Source: JBEIGE01 sp040382055 (GTDB taxonomy: Bacteria > Pseudomonadota > Gammaproteobacteria > Burkholderiales > Burkholderiaceae_C). From it: DNA of 64,000 nucleotides. The notes below the pieces were generated by a model. That model was not told where the DNA came from. It saw only the letters and a program-made list of their open reading frames with translations, and did not search any database. The stretch covers positions 33,058 through 97,057 of the forward strand of contig JBEIGE010000010.1 of the NCBI GenBank assembly GCA_040382055.1, read 5' to 3'. The position numbers and the translations under genes were made by a program. Numbering within the stretch: position 1 is the stretch's first letter; every line of letters begins with the position of its first letter. Shown here in pieces: positions 9,380 through 17,383 of this stretch.

Positions 9380-10984
9380 TTATCCTGCCGAGGACAACAA
9401 AATACGGGTGTAAGGGTGATTGGGATGATCAAGAATCTCGGTCAGTGAGCCGGATTCAAGTACCTCACCCTCTTTCATAACGAGGACGTGGTGGGCCATG
9501 GCGCGGATGACATCGACGTCGTGGGTGATCAGAAGATAACTCAGGCCTTTGGTAAATTGAAGTTGCTGAAGCAACTCAAGCACCTGCTTCTGGATGGTGA
9601 CATCCAGCGCACTGGTGGGCTCATCGAGAATCATCAACTCCGGCTCAACGATCAGTGCACGTGCAATGGCAATGCGCTGGCGTTGTCCTCCCGAGAACTC
9701 ATGGGGGTAGCGCTGCAAAATTCCCGGAAACTGGTCTTCACTCAAGCCCACTTCACCGAGTGCTGAAAGCACCCTCTGTTGACGCGCTGTCAAGGAAAGC
9801 GACGCCGCATGAACCGATAAACCCTCACCCACGATTTCCTCCACGGTCATGCGCGGCGACAGGGATGAAAATGGATCCTGAAAAACCACCTGGACAGCTT
9901 GACGCAAGTTGCGGTTTGAATTGGCGTCTTTATTCCACATGGCTCCGGCCACCCGGAGTTGGCCTTCAAATGGCATCAGCCCCAGAGCAGCCAGGGCAAG
10001 TGTGGATTTGCCAGAGCCCGACTCACCCATAACTCCAAGGGTTTGCCCTTTGCGCAAGATGAAGTCTGCGCCCTTCACAGCAACAAATGCCCCGCTTTTG
10101 AACCAACCCGCGAGACCCGGCAAAGGCGTGGGGTAACTCACTCGCAATTGTTTGGCTTCTAGCAGTACCGTGGGTTCTTTAGCGCCTGAAACCCGGTTGT
10201 CTCGCGCTGGACGGCTGTCAATCAAGCGCTTGGTGTAGCTGTGGGTGGGGTTGGAGAAAACCTCAGCAACCAGCCCCTGCTCAACAATCAAGCCGTTTTC
10301 CATCACGATCACACGGTCTGCAAACCGCCTCACCAGATTCAGGTCATGGGTAATCATGAGCACAGCCATGCCGTTTTTCTCTTGCAGACGACTCAACAGG
10401 TCAAGAATCTGAGCCCTCAGGCTCACATCAAGTGCCGTGGTCGGTTCGTCAGCCAACAGCAAGCGCGGTTGGCAGGCGATGGCCATGGCAATCATGGCGC
10501 GCTGGCGTTGGCCGCCGCTGAGCTGGTGGGGGTAAGACTTTGCGCGGCGCTCTGGTTCAGGTATGCCGGTTTCAGCAAGTGCCTCAATGGCCTGGAGAAT
10601 GGCCTGTTTTGGCTTGATACCGCGTTTGAGTTCCAGCACTTCGGCAATTTGTTGACCCACGGTCATCAGGGGGTTGAGCGCCGTCATGGGCTCCTGGAAG
10701 ATGAAAGAAATATCCTGACCCCGGATGCCACGCAGTTTTTGCTCTGAAATTGAGAGCATATTGTTGAATGTCTGCGAGGGCTCAGGCTCCAAAAAGTTGA
10801 TGGTTCCTGTCACCTGCGCCTCTGGCAGCAAGCGCAGCAGGCTCATGGCTGTGACCGTTTTGCCCGACCCCGATTCACCCACCAGAGCCAGTTTTTCGCC
10901 AACATTGACAGAAAAATCTATGCCATGGACCACTTCCTTGCCACCGAAGGCCACCCGAAGATTGCGGACATCCAGCAGCGTCAT
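9380..10984 (-). CDS. yejF: Peptide ABC transporter, fused double ATPase (YejF type)
   Basis: Single polypeptide with two complete ABC ATPase domains (534 residues). The first has Walker A GESGSGKTV and signature LSGGQRQRAMIAMAI; the second has GESGSGKST and FSGGQRQRIAIARAL. Each has a Walker B ending in DEP(T) and a switch histidine in ITHD. Fused Opp/Dpp-type ATPases of this length energise Yej-type oligopeptide importers. Its ATG overlaps the yejE stop by four bases (ATGA), indicating translational coupling. It is the last gene of yejA-B-E-F. Confidence 0.92.
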   Translation of the reverse strand: MTLLDVRNLRVAFGGKEVVHGIDFSVNVGEKLALVGESGSGKTVTAMSLLRLLPEAQVTGTINFLEPEPSQTFNNMLSISEQKLRGIRGQDISFIFQEPMTALNPLMTVGQQIAEVLELKRGIKPKQAILQAIEALAETGIPEPERRAKSYPHQLSGGQRQRAMIAMAIACQPRLLLADEPTTALDVSLRAQILDLLSRLQEKNGMAVLMITHDLNLVRRFADRVIVMENGLIVEQGLVAEVFSNPTHSYTKRLIDSRPARDNRVSGAKEPTVLLEAKQLRVSYPTPLPGLAGWFKSGAFVAVKGADFILRKGQTLGVMGESGSGKSTLALAALGLMPFEGQLRVAGAMWNKDANSNRNLRQAVQVVFQDPFSSLSPRMTVEEIVGEGLSVHAASLSLTARQQRVLSALGEVGLSEDQFPGILQRYPHEFSGGQRQRIAIARALIVEPELMILDEPTSALDVTIQKQVLELLQQLQFTKGLSYLLITHDVDVIRAMAHHVLVMKEGEVLESGSLTEILDHPNHPYTRILLSSAG

Positions 10985-12036
10985 GACTTGTCAGCCTTTC
11001 TGGGGTCCAGGGCATCACGCAAGGCGTCTCCCATGAAGGTCAGCAACAACAAGGTGACGACCAGCACAGCAAAAGTCGACAGCGAGATCCACCAGGCGTC
11101 TATGTTGTTTTTCCCCTGAGCCAGTAGCTCACCCAATGAAGGCGTACCGGGCGGTACACCCAAGCCCAGAAAATCCAGCGAGGTCAGGGCCAGGATCGCG
11201 GCACTCATCCGGAAGGGTAAAAAAGTGACGACAGGTGTCATGCTGTTGGGCAGTACATGCCGCCACATGATCTGCATGCTGGACAGGCCCATGGCCCGGG
11301 CTGCCCGTACATAGTCAAGCTGTCTGTTACGCAGAAACTCTGCGCGGACATAGTCAGACAGTCCCATCCAGCCAAAAAGGCTGAGCAATACCAACAGCAA
11401 ACCCAGACTGGGGTCAAACATGGCGGCAAAGATGATCAGCAAATAAAGCTCGGGCATGGAGCCCCAGATCTCTATAAAACGCTGAAAGAACAAATCTGTT
11501 TTACCGCCATAAAAGCCCTGAATGGCACCGGTCACGATACCCAGAAAAACACCGATCACGGTTAGCGCCAGGGCGAAAAGCACCGAAATCCGGAATCCAT
11601 ACAGCAGCCTGGCCAGCACATCCCGACCCCGGTCATCCGTTCCCAGCCAGTTGTCCGGTGAGGGTCCGGACGGATTGGGTTCTTTGGCGAAATAATTCAA
11701 TGTGCTGTGGTGGTAGGGATTGAGCGGGTAAATCGCAAAGTTGCCTGGTTTTTGGAATTGCTGCTGGATGAAGGGGTCCAGAAAATCTGTCGGGGTCTGA
11801 AAATCGCCACCGAAGGCAGTCTCAGGAACGCTGCTGAGAATCGGCAAATACCATTGCCCGTTGTAACGTGCCACCAGCGGCTTGTCGTTTGAAATGAGCT
11901 CAGCGCCCAGGCTCAAGACAAACAGCAGGCAAAAGATGAGTCCGCTCCAATACCCCAGACGGTTGCGCCTGAAACGCAACCAAGCCCTGCGTGAAGGGCT
12001 TAAAGACAGACCGGCAGATTGAGCAGGATTAGTCAA
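10981..12036 (-). CDS. yejE: Peptide ABC transporter inner-membrane permease (YejE type)
   Basis: BPD-type permease of the DppC/OppC group, 351 residues. After a hydrophobic N-terminal helix (YWSGLIFCLLFVLSLGAELI) there is a long periplasmic loop of about 100 residues typical of YejE. The membrane domain follows, with GTDDRGRDVLARLLYGFR and the EAA-type loop LSSMQIMWRHVLPNSMTPVV that contacts the ATPase. The first codons overlap the end of yejB. Partner of yejB and yejF. Confidence 0.92.
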   Translation of the reverse strand: MTNPAQSAGLSLSPSRRAWLRFRRNRLGYWSGLIFCLLFVLSLGAELISNDKPLVARYNGQWYLPILSSVPETAFGGDFQTPTDFLDPFIQQQFQKPGNFAIYPLNPYHHSTLNYFAKEPNPSGPSPDNWLGTDDRGRDVLARLLYGFRISVLFALALTVIGVFLGIVTGAIQGFYGGKTDLFFQRFIEIWGSMPELYLLIIFAAMFDPSLGLLLVLLSLFGWMGLSDYVRAEFLRNRQLDYVRAARAMGLSSMQIMWRHVLPNSMTPVVTFLPFRMSAAILALTSLDFLGLGVPPGTPSLGELLAQGKNNIDAWWISLSTFAVLVVTLLLLTFMGDALRDALDPRKADKS

Positions 12037-13063
12037 ACTTCACCCTCGGATCTACCCAGATGTAGCACAGGTCTGAGATCAACTTGGTCACCAGTCCGAT
12101 CAGGGTAAACAAATACAAGGTACCCAAAACCACAGGGTAGTCACGGCGCATGACCGACTCGTAAGACAAAAGGCCCAAGCCGTCCAGTGAAAACAGGGTT
12201 TCAATTAACAGCGAGCCGGTAAAAAAAGCCCCAATAAAAGCAGCCGGAAAGCCGGTGACGATCGGAATGAGGGCATTGCGAAAGACATGTTTCCACAGCA
12301 CCCGGCGCTCGGTCAGGCCCTTGGCGCGCGCGGTCAGCACGTACTGCTTGCGAATTTCCTCCAGAAAAGCGTTTTTGGTCAGCATGGTGGTTACCGCAAA
12401 AGCGCCTAGCACGCTGGCGGTAATGGGCAAGGCAATGTGCCAGAGGTAATCGACAACCTTGGCACCCCAACTCAAACTCTCCCAATTGCTCGATGTCAGC
12501 CCGCGCAATGGAAACCACTGCAACTGTCCACCAAAAATAACCAGCAAGGCCACGCCCAGTACAAAGCCGGGGATGGCATAGCCCACCAGCACAAGCAAGG
12601 TAGTCAAGGTGTCAAAACGTGTGCCGGAGCGAACAGCTTTGGCAATCCCCAATGGCACTGAGATCAGATAACTCAGAAAAAACGTCCATAGCCCCAGGCT
12701 GATGGAGACCGGCAGTTTTTCCTTGACCAGTTGCCAGACATCTTTCGGGTAAAAAAAGCTTTTGCCCAAATCAAAGCGGGCAAACTGCCCGAGCATTTGG
12801 AAAAAGCGTTCATGGGCAGGCTTGTCAAAGCCGTAAAGCTCCTTGATCTCGGCAATCCGCGCGGCATCGACGCCCTGCCTGCCGCGGTAGCCCGCGCCGG
12901 ACACTGCCGCACCCTCCCCCCCGGTGTCTCGCCCCTGCAATTGCGCCACCATCTGTTCCACCGGCCCACCGGGAACAAACTGAATCACGATAAAGGTGAG
13001 CAACAGCACGCCCAGCAAGGTCGGGATCATGAGCAAAAGCCGCTTGAGGATGTAAACGAACAT
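12029..13063 (-). CDS. yejB: Peptide ABC transporter inner-membrane permease (YejB type)
   Basis: BPD-type permease of the DppB/OppB group. The start MFVYILKRLLLMIPTLLGVLLLTF places the first membrane helix at the N-terminus and follows the yejA stop by two bases; an upstream in-frame start would add a 21-residue tail lying inside yejA. A YejB-specific insertion with GQLQGRDTGGEG and an AARIAEIKELYGFDKP segment is visible after helix 1. The EAA-like loop AKGLTERRVLWKHVFRNALIPIV is present. 344 residues, full length. Confidence 0.92.
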   Translation of the reverse strand: MFVYILKRLLLMIPTLLGVLLLTFIVIQFVPGGPVEQMVAQLQGRDTGGEGAAVSGAGYRGRQGVDAARIAEIKELYGFDKPAHERFFQMLGQFARFDLGKSFFYPKDVWQLVKEKLPVSISLGLWTFFLSYLISVPLGIAKAVRSGTRFDTLTTLLVLVGYAIPGFVLGVALLVIFGGQLQWFPLRGLTSSNWESLSWGAKVVDYLWHIALPITASVLGAFAVTTMLTKNAFLEEIRKQYVLTARAKGLTERRVLWKHVFRNALIPIVTGFPAAFIGAFFTGSLLIETLFSLDGLGLLSYESVMRRDYPVVLGTLYLFTLIGLVTKLISDLCYIWVDPRVKFD

Positions 13064-13065
13064 GG

Positions 13066-14925
13066 CTAAGGCGCTCCCTTGACGGCCTGGCCTGTCATGG
13101 CAGCCTGGTTGGCCGGACTGGCCCACCAGGTGGAAGTGATCCAGTTCTCAGGCTGGTAATAACGCGGCGTGATCTTGGCCTGCTCAAAGCGACCGGCGCG
13201 ATAAGCCACCCGGTGAATCCCGCTGTACCAGTGCGGTACGGCATAGTGCCCGTGGCGCAGCACCCGGTCGAGTGCACGAACCCGGGCCACCAGCTCAGGG
13301 CGAGTGTGTGAGGAAATAATTTGATCCAGCAAGGCATCCACCGCAGGGCTTTGGATGCCGATCACATTACTTGAGCCCTCGGTCACAGCCGCTTTGGAGC
13401 CAAATCGCTCCAGCAACTCGGTGCCGGGGGATTCACTGCCGACAATGCGGTTGCTGATCATCTCAAAGTCAAAAACGTCCATTCTTTTTTGCAGAATGGC
13501 AAAGTCGATCACTTTGTAGTTGACGCGTATGCCCAGTTTTTCCAGATTTTTGGCATAGGGCGTCACCACCCGGCCCATGGAGCCCGAGCTGTCCAGAAAT
13601 TCGATGCTGAACACCTCACCACGGGCATTACGCAAGGCTCCGTCCCGATAAGTCCAACCCGCTGCGGCCAACAAATCCCGGGCTTTGCGCAAGTTATCCC
13701 TCAAAGTCTGGCCTGACTGCGGGTCCTGACTGGTGAAGGGGGGTTGAGGTACATCCTGGGAAAAAACCTCCGGCGGCAACTGCCCGCGCAGGGGCTCGAG
13801 CAGGGCCAGTTCTTCAGGCCCCGGTTTGCCTTTGGCTTCAAAGTCACTGCCGACAAAGTAACCGCGAACCCGGGTGTAGGCGTTGTAGAACAGCTGGCGA
13901 TTGAGCCACTCGTAGTCCATGGCCAGGGCAATCGCCTGGCGCACCCGCACGTCACTGAACTTCTCGCGCCGGGTGTTGAACAGAAAACCCTGAAAATCTC
14001 CGGCATTGCCGTGCTGAAGTTCTTTTTTGATCAGCAAGCCCTTATCAAAAGCCCGCCCGGCATAGGCGCGGGCCCACTCACGGGCAATAAAGGCCTGGAT
14101 GTAATCAAACTCACCGGCTTTAAAGGCTTCCAGCTGGGCGGTGCTGTCTTTGTAGATTTTGTAGGTAACCCGGTCGAAATTGAACATGCCGACCCGCACG
14201 TTCAGGTCTTTGGCCCAATAGTTGGGATCGCGCTCGTAGCTGATGTCCTTGCCGAAGTTGACCTTGCCGATTTTGTAAGGCCCGCTGCCAATGGGCGTGT
14301 CAACAATGATTTTGTCCAATGGCTTGGCAACACCGTTTTCTACCCCCCACTGGCGGCTAAACACCGGCAGGCTGCCCGCAATCAGCGGCAACTCTGCGTT
14401 GACGCGCTTGAAATCAAAGCGCACCTTGCGCTCAGCCAGCACCGTGACGCCCTTAATCTCGCCAAAAATAGTGCGGTATTGAGGCGCGGATTCTTTGGAG
14501 GTGAGCTTGTCAAAAGAATGTTTGACATCAAGCGCCAGCACTGGGTCCCCATTGTGAAACCTGGCCTTGGGGTTAAGCGTGAACACAACCGAAAGACGGT
14601 CAGGCGCCACGCTGATGTCTTGCGCCAGCAGTCCGTAAGCGGTCGTGGGTTCGTCCAGGGTGCCGGTTAACAAGGTTTCAAATACAAAGCCGTTCAAACT
14701 GGGGGGCGCACTGCCTTTGAGGGTGAAGGGGTTGTATTTGTCGAAGTTAGACAGCCGCGTGGGGGGCACCAGCGATATCTCTCCACCCTTGGGGGCTTGA
14801 GGGTTGACGTAATCAAAAGAGGCAAAATCAGCCGGGTACTTGATATCCCCAAATTGCGCATAGGCATGCCCAGCCAAGGCCGGCAGACAAGACCAAAAAG
14901 CAAGAAAAAAACAACAAATGCGCAT
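13066..14925 (-). CDS. yejA: Peptide ABC transporter periplasmic binding protein (YejA type)
   Basis: SBP_bac_5 family protein of about 619 residues. A Sec signal peptide (MRICCFFLAFWSCLPALAGHAYA) precedes the mature domain, with the YejA-like GDIKYPADFASFDYVNPQAPKGG opening. ATG at 14925 is preferred to an in-frame GTG at 14940. In E. coli YejABEF takes up oligopeptides and microcin C; the substrate here is inferred only from family. It is the first gene of the operon and lies back to back with fabI, with an intergenic gap of about 37 bp. Confidence 0.92.
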   Translation of the reverse strand: MRICCFFLAFWSCLPALAGHAYAQFGDIKYPADFASFDYVNPQAPKGGEISLVPPTRLSNFDKYNPFTLKGSAPPSLNGFVFETLLTGTLDEPTTAYGLLAQDISVAPDRLSVVFTLNPKARFHNGDPVLALDVKHSFDKLTSKESAPQYRTIFGEIKGVTVLAERKVRFDFKRVNAELPLIAGSLPVFSRQWGVENGVAKPLDKIIVDTPIGSGPYKIGKVNFGKDISYERDPNYWAKDLNVRVGMFNFDRVTYKIYKDSTAQLEAFKAGEFDYIQAFIAREWARAYAGRAFDKGLLIKKELQHGNAGDFQGFLFNTRREKFSDVRVRQAIALAMDYEWLNRQLFYNAYTRVRGYFVGSDFEAKGKPGPEELALLEPLRGQLPPEVFSQDVPQPPFTSQDPQSGQTLRDNLRKARDLLAAAGWTYRDGALRNARGEVFSIEFLDSSGSMGRVVTPYAKNLEKLGIRVNYKVIDFAILQKRMDVFDFEMISNRIVGSESPGTELLERFGSKAAVTEGSSNVIGIQSPAVDALLDQIISSHTRPELVARVRALDRVLRHGHYAVPHWYSGIHRVAYRAGRFEQAKITPRYYQPENWITSTWWASPANQAAMTGQAVKGAP

Positions 14926-14962
14926 GCGACAATTCTGCACACATTTTTAACCAGAGATAAAC

Positions 14963-15745
14963 ATGGGCTTTTTAACCGGCAAAAAACTTTTAATCACTGG
15001 GGTTCTGAGCAACCGTTCCATTGCCTATGGCATCGCCAAAGCGTGTCATGCCCAGGGGGCTGAACTGGCTTTTAGCTATGTGGGCGAGCGTTTTAAAGAC
15101 CGCATCACCGAGTTTGCCGCTGATTTTGGCTCGAAGCTGATCTTTGACTGCGATGTGGGTGACGACGCGCAGATTGAAAAGCTGTTTACTGACCTAGCCG
15201 CACACTGGCCCAGCTTTGACGGGTTTGTGCACAGCATCGGCTTTGCTCCGCGCGAGGCTATTGCCGGAAACTTTCTGGACGGCATAAGCCGTGAGAACTT
15301 CCGCATTGCCCATGACATTTCAGCCTATAGCTTCCCGGCCATGGCCAAGGCCGCCCTGCCCCATCTGAGCAGCAAAGCCGCCCTGTTAACGCTGACCTAC
15401 CTGGGCTCAGACCGCATCATCCCCAACTACAACACCATGGGTCTGGCCAAAGCGTCGCTGGAGAGTTCAGTGCGCTACCTGGCAGAAGCCGTAGGCCCCA
15501 AGGGCATACGCGTGAACGGCATTAGCGCCGGCCCCATCAAAACACTGGCTGCCAGCGGCATCAAAGATTTTGGCAAGCTGCTGCACATGGTGGCCGACGC
15601 CTCGCCCATACGCCGCAATGTGACGATTGAAGATGTGGGCAATGTGGCCGCGTTTTTGCTGAGCGACCTGGCCGGTGGGGTGACGGCTGAGATTACCTAT
15701 GTGGATGGCGGGTACAGCCAGACCATGGGGTTGATGCTGGAATAG
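14963..15745 (+). CDS. fabI: Enoyl-[acyl-carrier-protein] reductase [NADH]
   Basis: Last reductive step of each fatty acid elongation cycle. GKKLLITGVLSNRSIAYGIAKA is the FabI nucleotide-binding start, and SIGFAPR precedes the substrate loop. The catalytic Tyr/Lys pair lies in YNTMGLAKASLE, and the flipping loop region is GPIKTLAASGI. Length of 260 is standard. It is transcribed away from yejA, with little room for a separate promoter, so the two promoters must overlap each other or the coding starts. Confidence 0.96.
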   Translation: MGFLTGKKLLITGVLSNRSIAYGIAKACHAQGAELAFSYVGERFKDRITEFAADFGSKLIFDCDVGDDAQIEKLFTDLAAHWPSFDGFVHSIGFAPREAIAGNFLDGISRENFRIAHDISAYSFPAMAKAALPHLSSKAALLTLTYLGSDRIIPNYNTMGLAKASLESSVRYLAEAVGPKGIRVNGISAGPIKTLAASGIKDFGKLLHMVADASPIRRNVTIEDVGNVAAFLLSDLAGGVTAEITYVDGGYSQTMGLMLE

Positions 15746-15756
15746 CCGTCTCTTCC

Positions 15757-15830
15757 TAACTAGGTTGGCACGGCGGGCTGCCCAAGTTCTCACTCTAACG
15801 GGGTTGGCATGGTGGGTGGCGCAGCCCACC
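15757..15830. repeat. Two copies of a short GGTTGGCA repeat
   Basis: Copies start at 15757 (shortened by a few bases) and 15796, each beginning TAAC, then GGTTGGCA, then a GGYGGG...GCCC hairpin-forming half. The second copy has arms GGTGGG and CCCACC. A third copy lies at 16347-16379 on the far side of the DUF2442/DUF4160 pair. They look like a small interspersed repeat. Confidence 0.6.
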
Positions 15831-15834
15831 TTGA

Positions 15835-16101
15835 TTAAGATTTTGGCTTATTGCGTTCAGAAACCAGAGGAAAATCGGCTGGATTTCGAATGGACTGCAC
15901 TGATAAATCGACGTCCAACTCCGGCCAATAAAGGTGGTCGGGGGTTGGCCACTCCACGTTTGATAACTGCTCGATCGTGCCCTTTCTAAACCAAGGAAAT
16001 TGATCAAAGGGTACGAGCAGTTCCTCGTTGGCAAGTAACAGCCAAAAGCCGTGCTTAGAAACATGAGTCACTTCAGCCGCCAAAGTGGTGATTCCAGGCA
16101 T
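15835..16101 (-). CDS. DUF2442 domain protein
   Basis: 88-residue protein with the DUF2442 pattern: a short beta-rich N-terminus (VTHVSKHGFWLLLANEELLVPFDQFPWF), the FRKGTIEQLSNVEWPTPDHLYWPELDVDLSV middle, and a polar tail. A strong AAGGAG motif sits seven bases before the ATG. Its start lies inside the 3' end of the DUF4160 gene (29-bp overlap), so the two are coupled. DUF2442 proteins often pair with DUF4160 and the pair has been suspected to be toxin-antitoxin-like; no activity can be read from the sequence. Confidence 0.8.
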   Translation of the reverse strand: MPGITTLAAEVTHVSKHGFWLLLANEELLVPFDQFPWFRKGTIEQLSNVEWPTPDHLYWPELDVDLSVQSIRNPADFPLVSERNKPKS

Positions 16102-16312
16102 CTTGGATCTCCTTTAAATGTGCATTCACAACTGATTGCGCTTGCCGAATTTGGGACGCAGATAGCCCTGTGTGGTTCGCTAATGCAACATCGGGTGTAA
16201 GCCAAAATTTAGCTTCGCCATCCGCGTGCGACACATGGACATGAATACGCGTCTCCTCGCGTGAAAAAAAGAAAAGACGAAATTGGCCATCGCGAACTAT
16301 GGTGGGTGCCAT
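16073..16312 (-). CDS. DUF4160 domain protein
   Basis: 79-residue protein with the DUF4160 signature: MAPTIVRDGQFRLFFFSREETRIHVHVSHADGEAKFW, then a short helical C-terminus (SASQIRQAQSVVNAHLKEIQDAW). It overlaps the downstream DUF2442 gene. The pair sits between copies of a short repeat, hinting that it travels as a unit. Function unknown; family call fairly sure. Confidence 0.82.
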   Translation of the reverse strand: MAPTIVRDGQFRLFFFSREETRIHVHVSHADGEAKFWLTPDVALANHTGLSASQIRQAQSVVNAHLKEIQDAWNHHFGG

Positions 16313-16346
16313 TTCGCTACTGTAACCAACTTATTATTTTGCTGGC

Positions 16347-16379
16347 TAACTGGGTTGGCACGGCGGGTGGAGCAGCCCT
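16347..16379. repeat. Third copy of the GGTTGGCA repeat
   Basis: Same opening (TAACTGGGTTGGCACGGCGG) and the same GGGTGG-GCAGCCC core as the copies at 15757-15830. It lies just upstream of the DUF4160 gene, so the repeats bracket the DUF4160/DUF2442 pair in direct orientation. Confidence 0.6.
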
Positions 16380-16390
16380 ACCAACTCAGG

Positions 16391-16738
16391 TTAGCTTTCG
16401 TCTTCCCCACCTTGCGGGCCCCAGAAAACTACCCAGGTTGAAAAGTCAGGGGAAAAATTCTCAAATCGATGCTCGATGCCAGCGGCTACGAAAAATACAT
16501 CACCGGGCGTACAAGCATGCCGCTCGCCCGCGATCACGATTTCCCCAATGCCAGCGTGAATAAAGTAAAGCTCATCTTGGGTGTGGGGCGTTTGCGGATC
16601 ACGGCCCATCGGCGCGTAAAACTCAACTGACATTGAGCCATGCGCAAAAGCCCGCGTAAAGCGCTCACCCTGCGGCCACTGCTCCGAAACTGATCCGGGA
16701 AGTTTCGACAGGAGTTCGGATGCGGTTGCCTTCATCAT
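16391..16738 (-). CDS. Cupin-domain protein
   Basis: 115-residue single-domain cupin. Motif 1 is degenerate (PHTQDELYFIHAGIGEIVIAGE), with one His and a Glu as possible metal ligands. Motif 2 is PGDVFFVAAGIEHRFENF, with the typical PGD and a His. Such small cupins bind a metal and a small ligand, or act as isomerases or dioxygenases; the substrate cannot be told. It stands alone between the repeat at 16347 and the HNH gene and is transcribed in the same direction. Confidence 0.75.
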   Translation of the reverse strand: MMKATASELLSKLPGSVSEQWPQGERFTRAFAHGSMSVEFYAPMGRDPQTPHTQDELYFIHAGIGEIVIAGERHACTPGDVFFVAAGIEHRFENFSPDFSTWVVFWGPQGGEDES

Positions 16739-16774
16739 TAAAAAAACGTTGCCAACGGATAGGTTTGATATTTT

Positions 16775-17146
16775 CTACTGCTGGTTAATGAGTTGCGTGC
16801 TGTTTTGCCCTGAGGTCTCAACTACCAGCGATGAAAGTGCAACTTCCGATATTGACTGCCTCGTTATGCTGCGCTCACTGCAATACTTGGTTTTTAACCA
16901 ATGGCTTAGTGGCTTGGTGCCTTTGCTTGCGTTGCAGCCTAAGCAACACAGGGCAATGTTTGATGAGTTCACAATAGATTCATCATTGACGATGTGCTCC
17001 CAGGAGGGACTTGCAGCTCTTGGGGCCTGTGGCTTACCGAATTCGCGACTGCAGTAGATGCAACGGCGGTCGCGCGCAATTACAAAGAGCGCGAGTTCCC
17101 TTGGGAACTTCCATCTTGTTGCGTTGCTTAGGAGCAGTGGCGTCAT
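16775..17146 (-). CDS. HNH endonuclease-like protein
   Basis: About 123 residues. The CIYCSREFG pair and the later CCLGCNASKG pair form a zinc-binding frame around SWEHIV, where the HNH His lies, followed by NIALCCLGCNASKGTKPL. This is the layout of small HNH nucleases. The ATG at 17146 is preferred to an upstream TTG. No restriction-methylation partner or toxin immunity gene is next to it, so its role is open. The C-terminal third is polar and probably disordered. Confidence 0.7.
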   Translation of the reverse strand: MTPLLLSNATRWKFPRELALFVIARDRRCIYCSREFGKPQAPRAASPSWEHIVNDESIVNSSNIALCCLGCNASKGTKPLSHWLKTKYCSERSITRQSISEVALSSLVVETSGQNSTQLINQQ

Positions 17147-17155
17147 GAAGCCCAA

Positions 17156-17383
17156 TATGTTTTACTTTGCTAATCCGCAGAATAACGGATAACTCAACCC
17201 CTTCCCAAGGCCATCAGATTGGGTGTCCCTGCGTCGGCCCCATTCGCGGTTGCCACAGACTTTGCAAAACAAGAACCGCGATAACGCGAAGATGCCAGCA
17301 AGCCAAAATCTTGAGCCCGCGAGCGTGGGCCAGAGCAGGGATACCCGGTCTGCTGGCCTCGCCCACATGCTAGCGAGAAAAAA
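17156..17383. other. Intergenic stretch, no supported gene
   Basis: The only open frames are short and overlap in several frames (for example a 68-residue minus frame at 17162-17368). It has a Trp/Arg/Cys-rich translation typical of GC-rich noncoding DNA, although its phrasing (LAGIFALSRFLFCKVCGNREWG) recalls spurious proteins often predicted in related genomes. It may be part of a dispersed noncoding repeat. It should also hold the promoter of the HNH gene. Confidence 0.35.

Noticed and set aside
15757..16379. Integron attC sites around the DUF4160/DUF2442 pair
   Set aside because: TAAC and GGTTGGCA look attC-like, but the RYYYAAC/GTTRRRY core consensus is not met and no integrase is seen.
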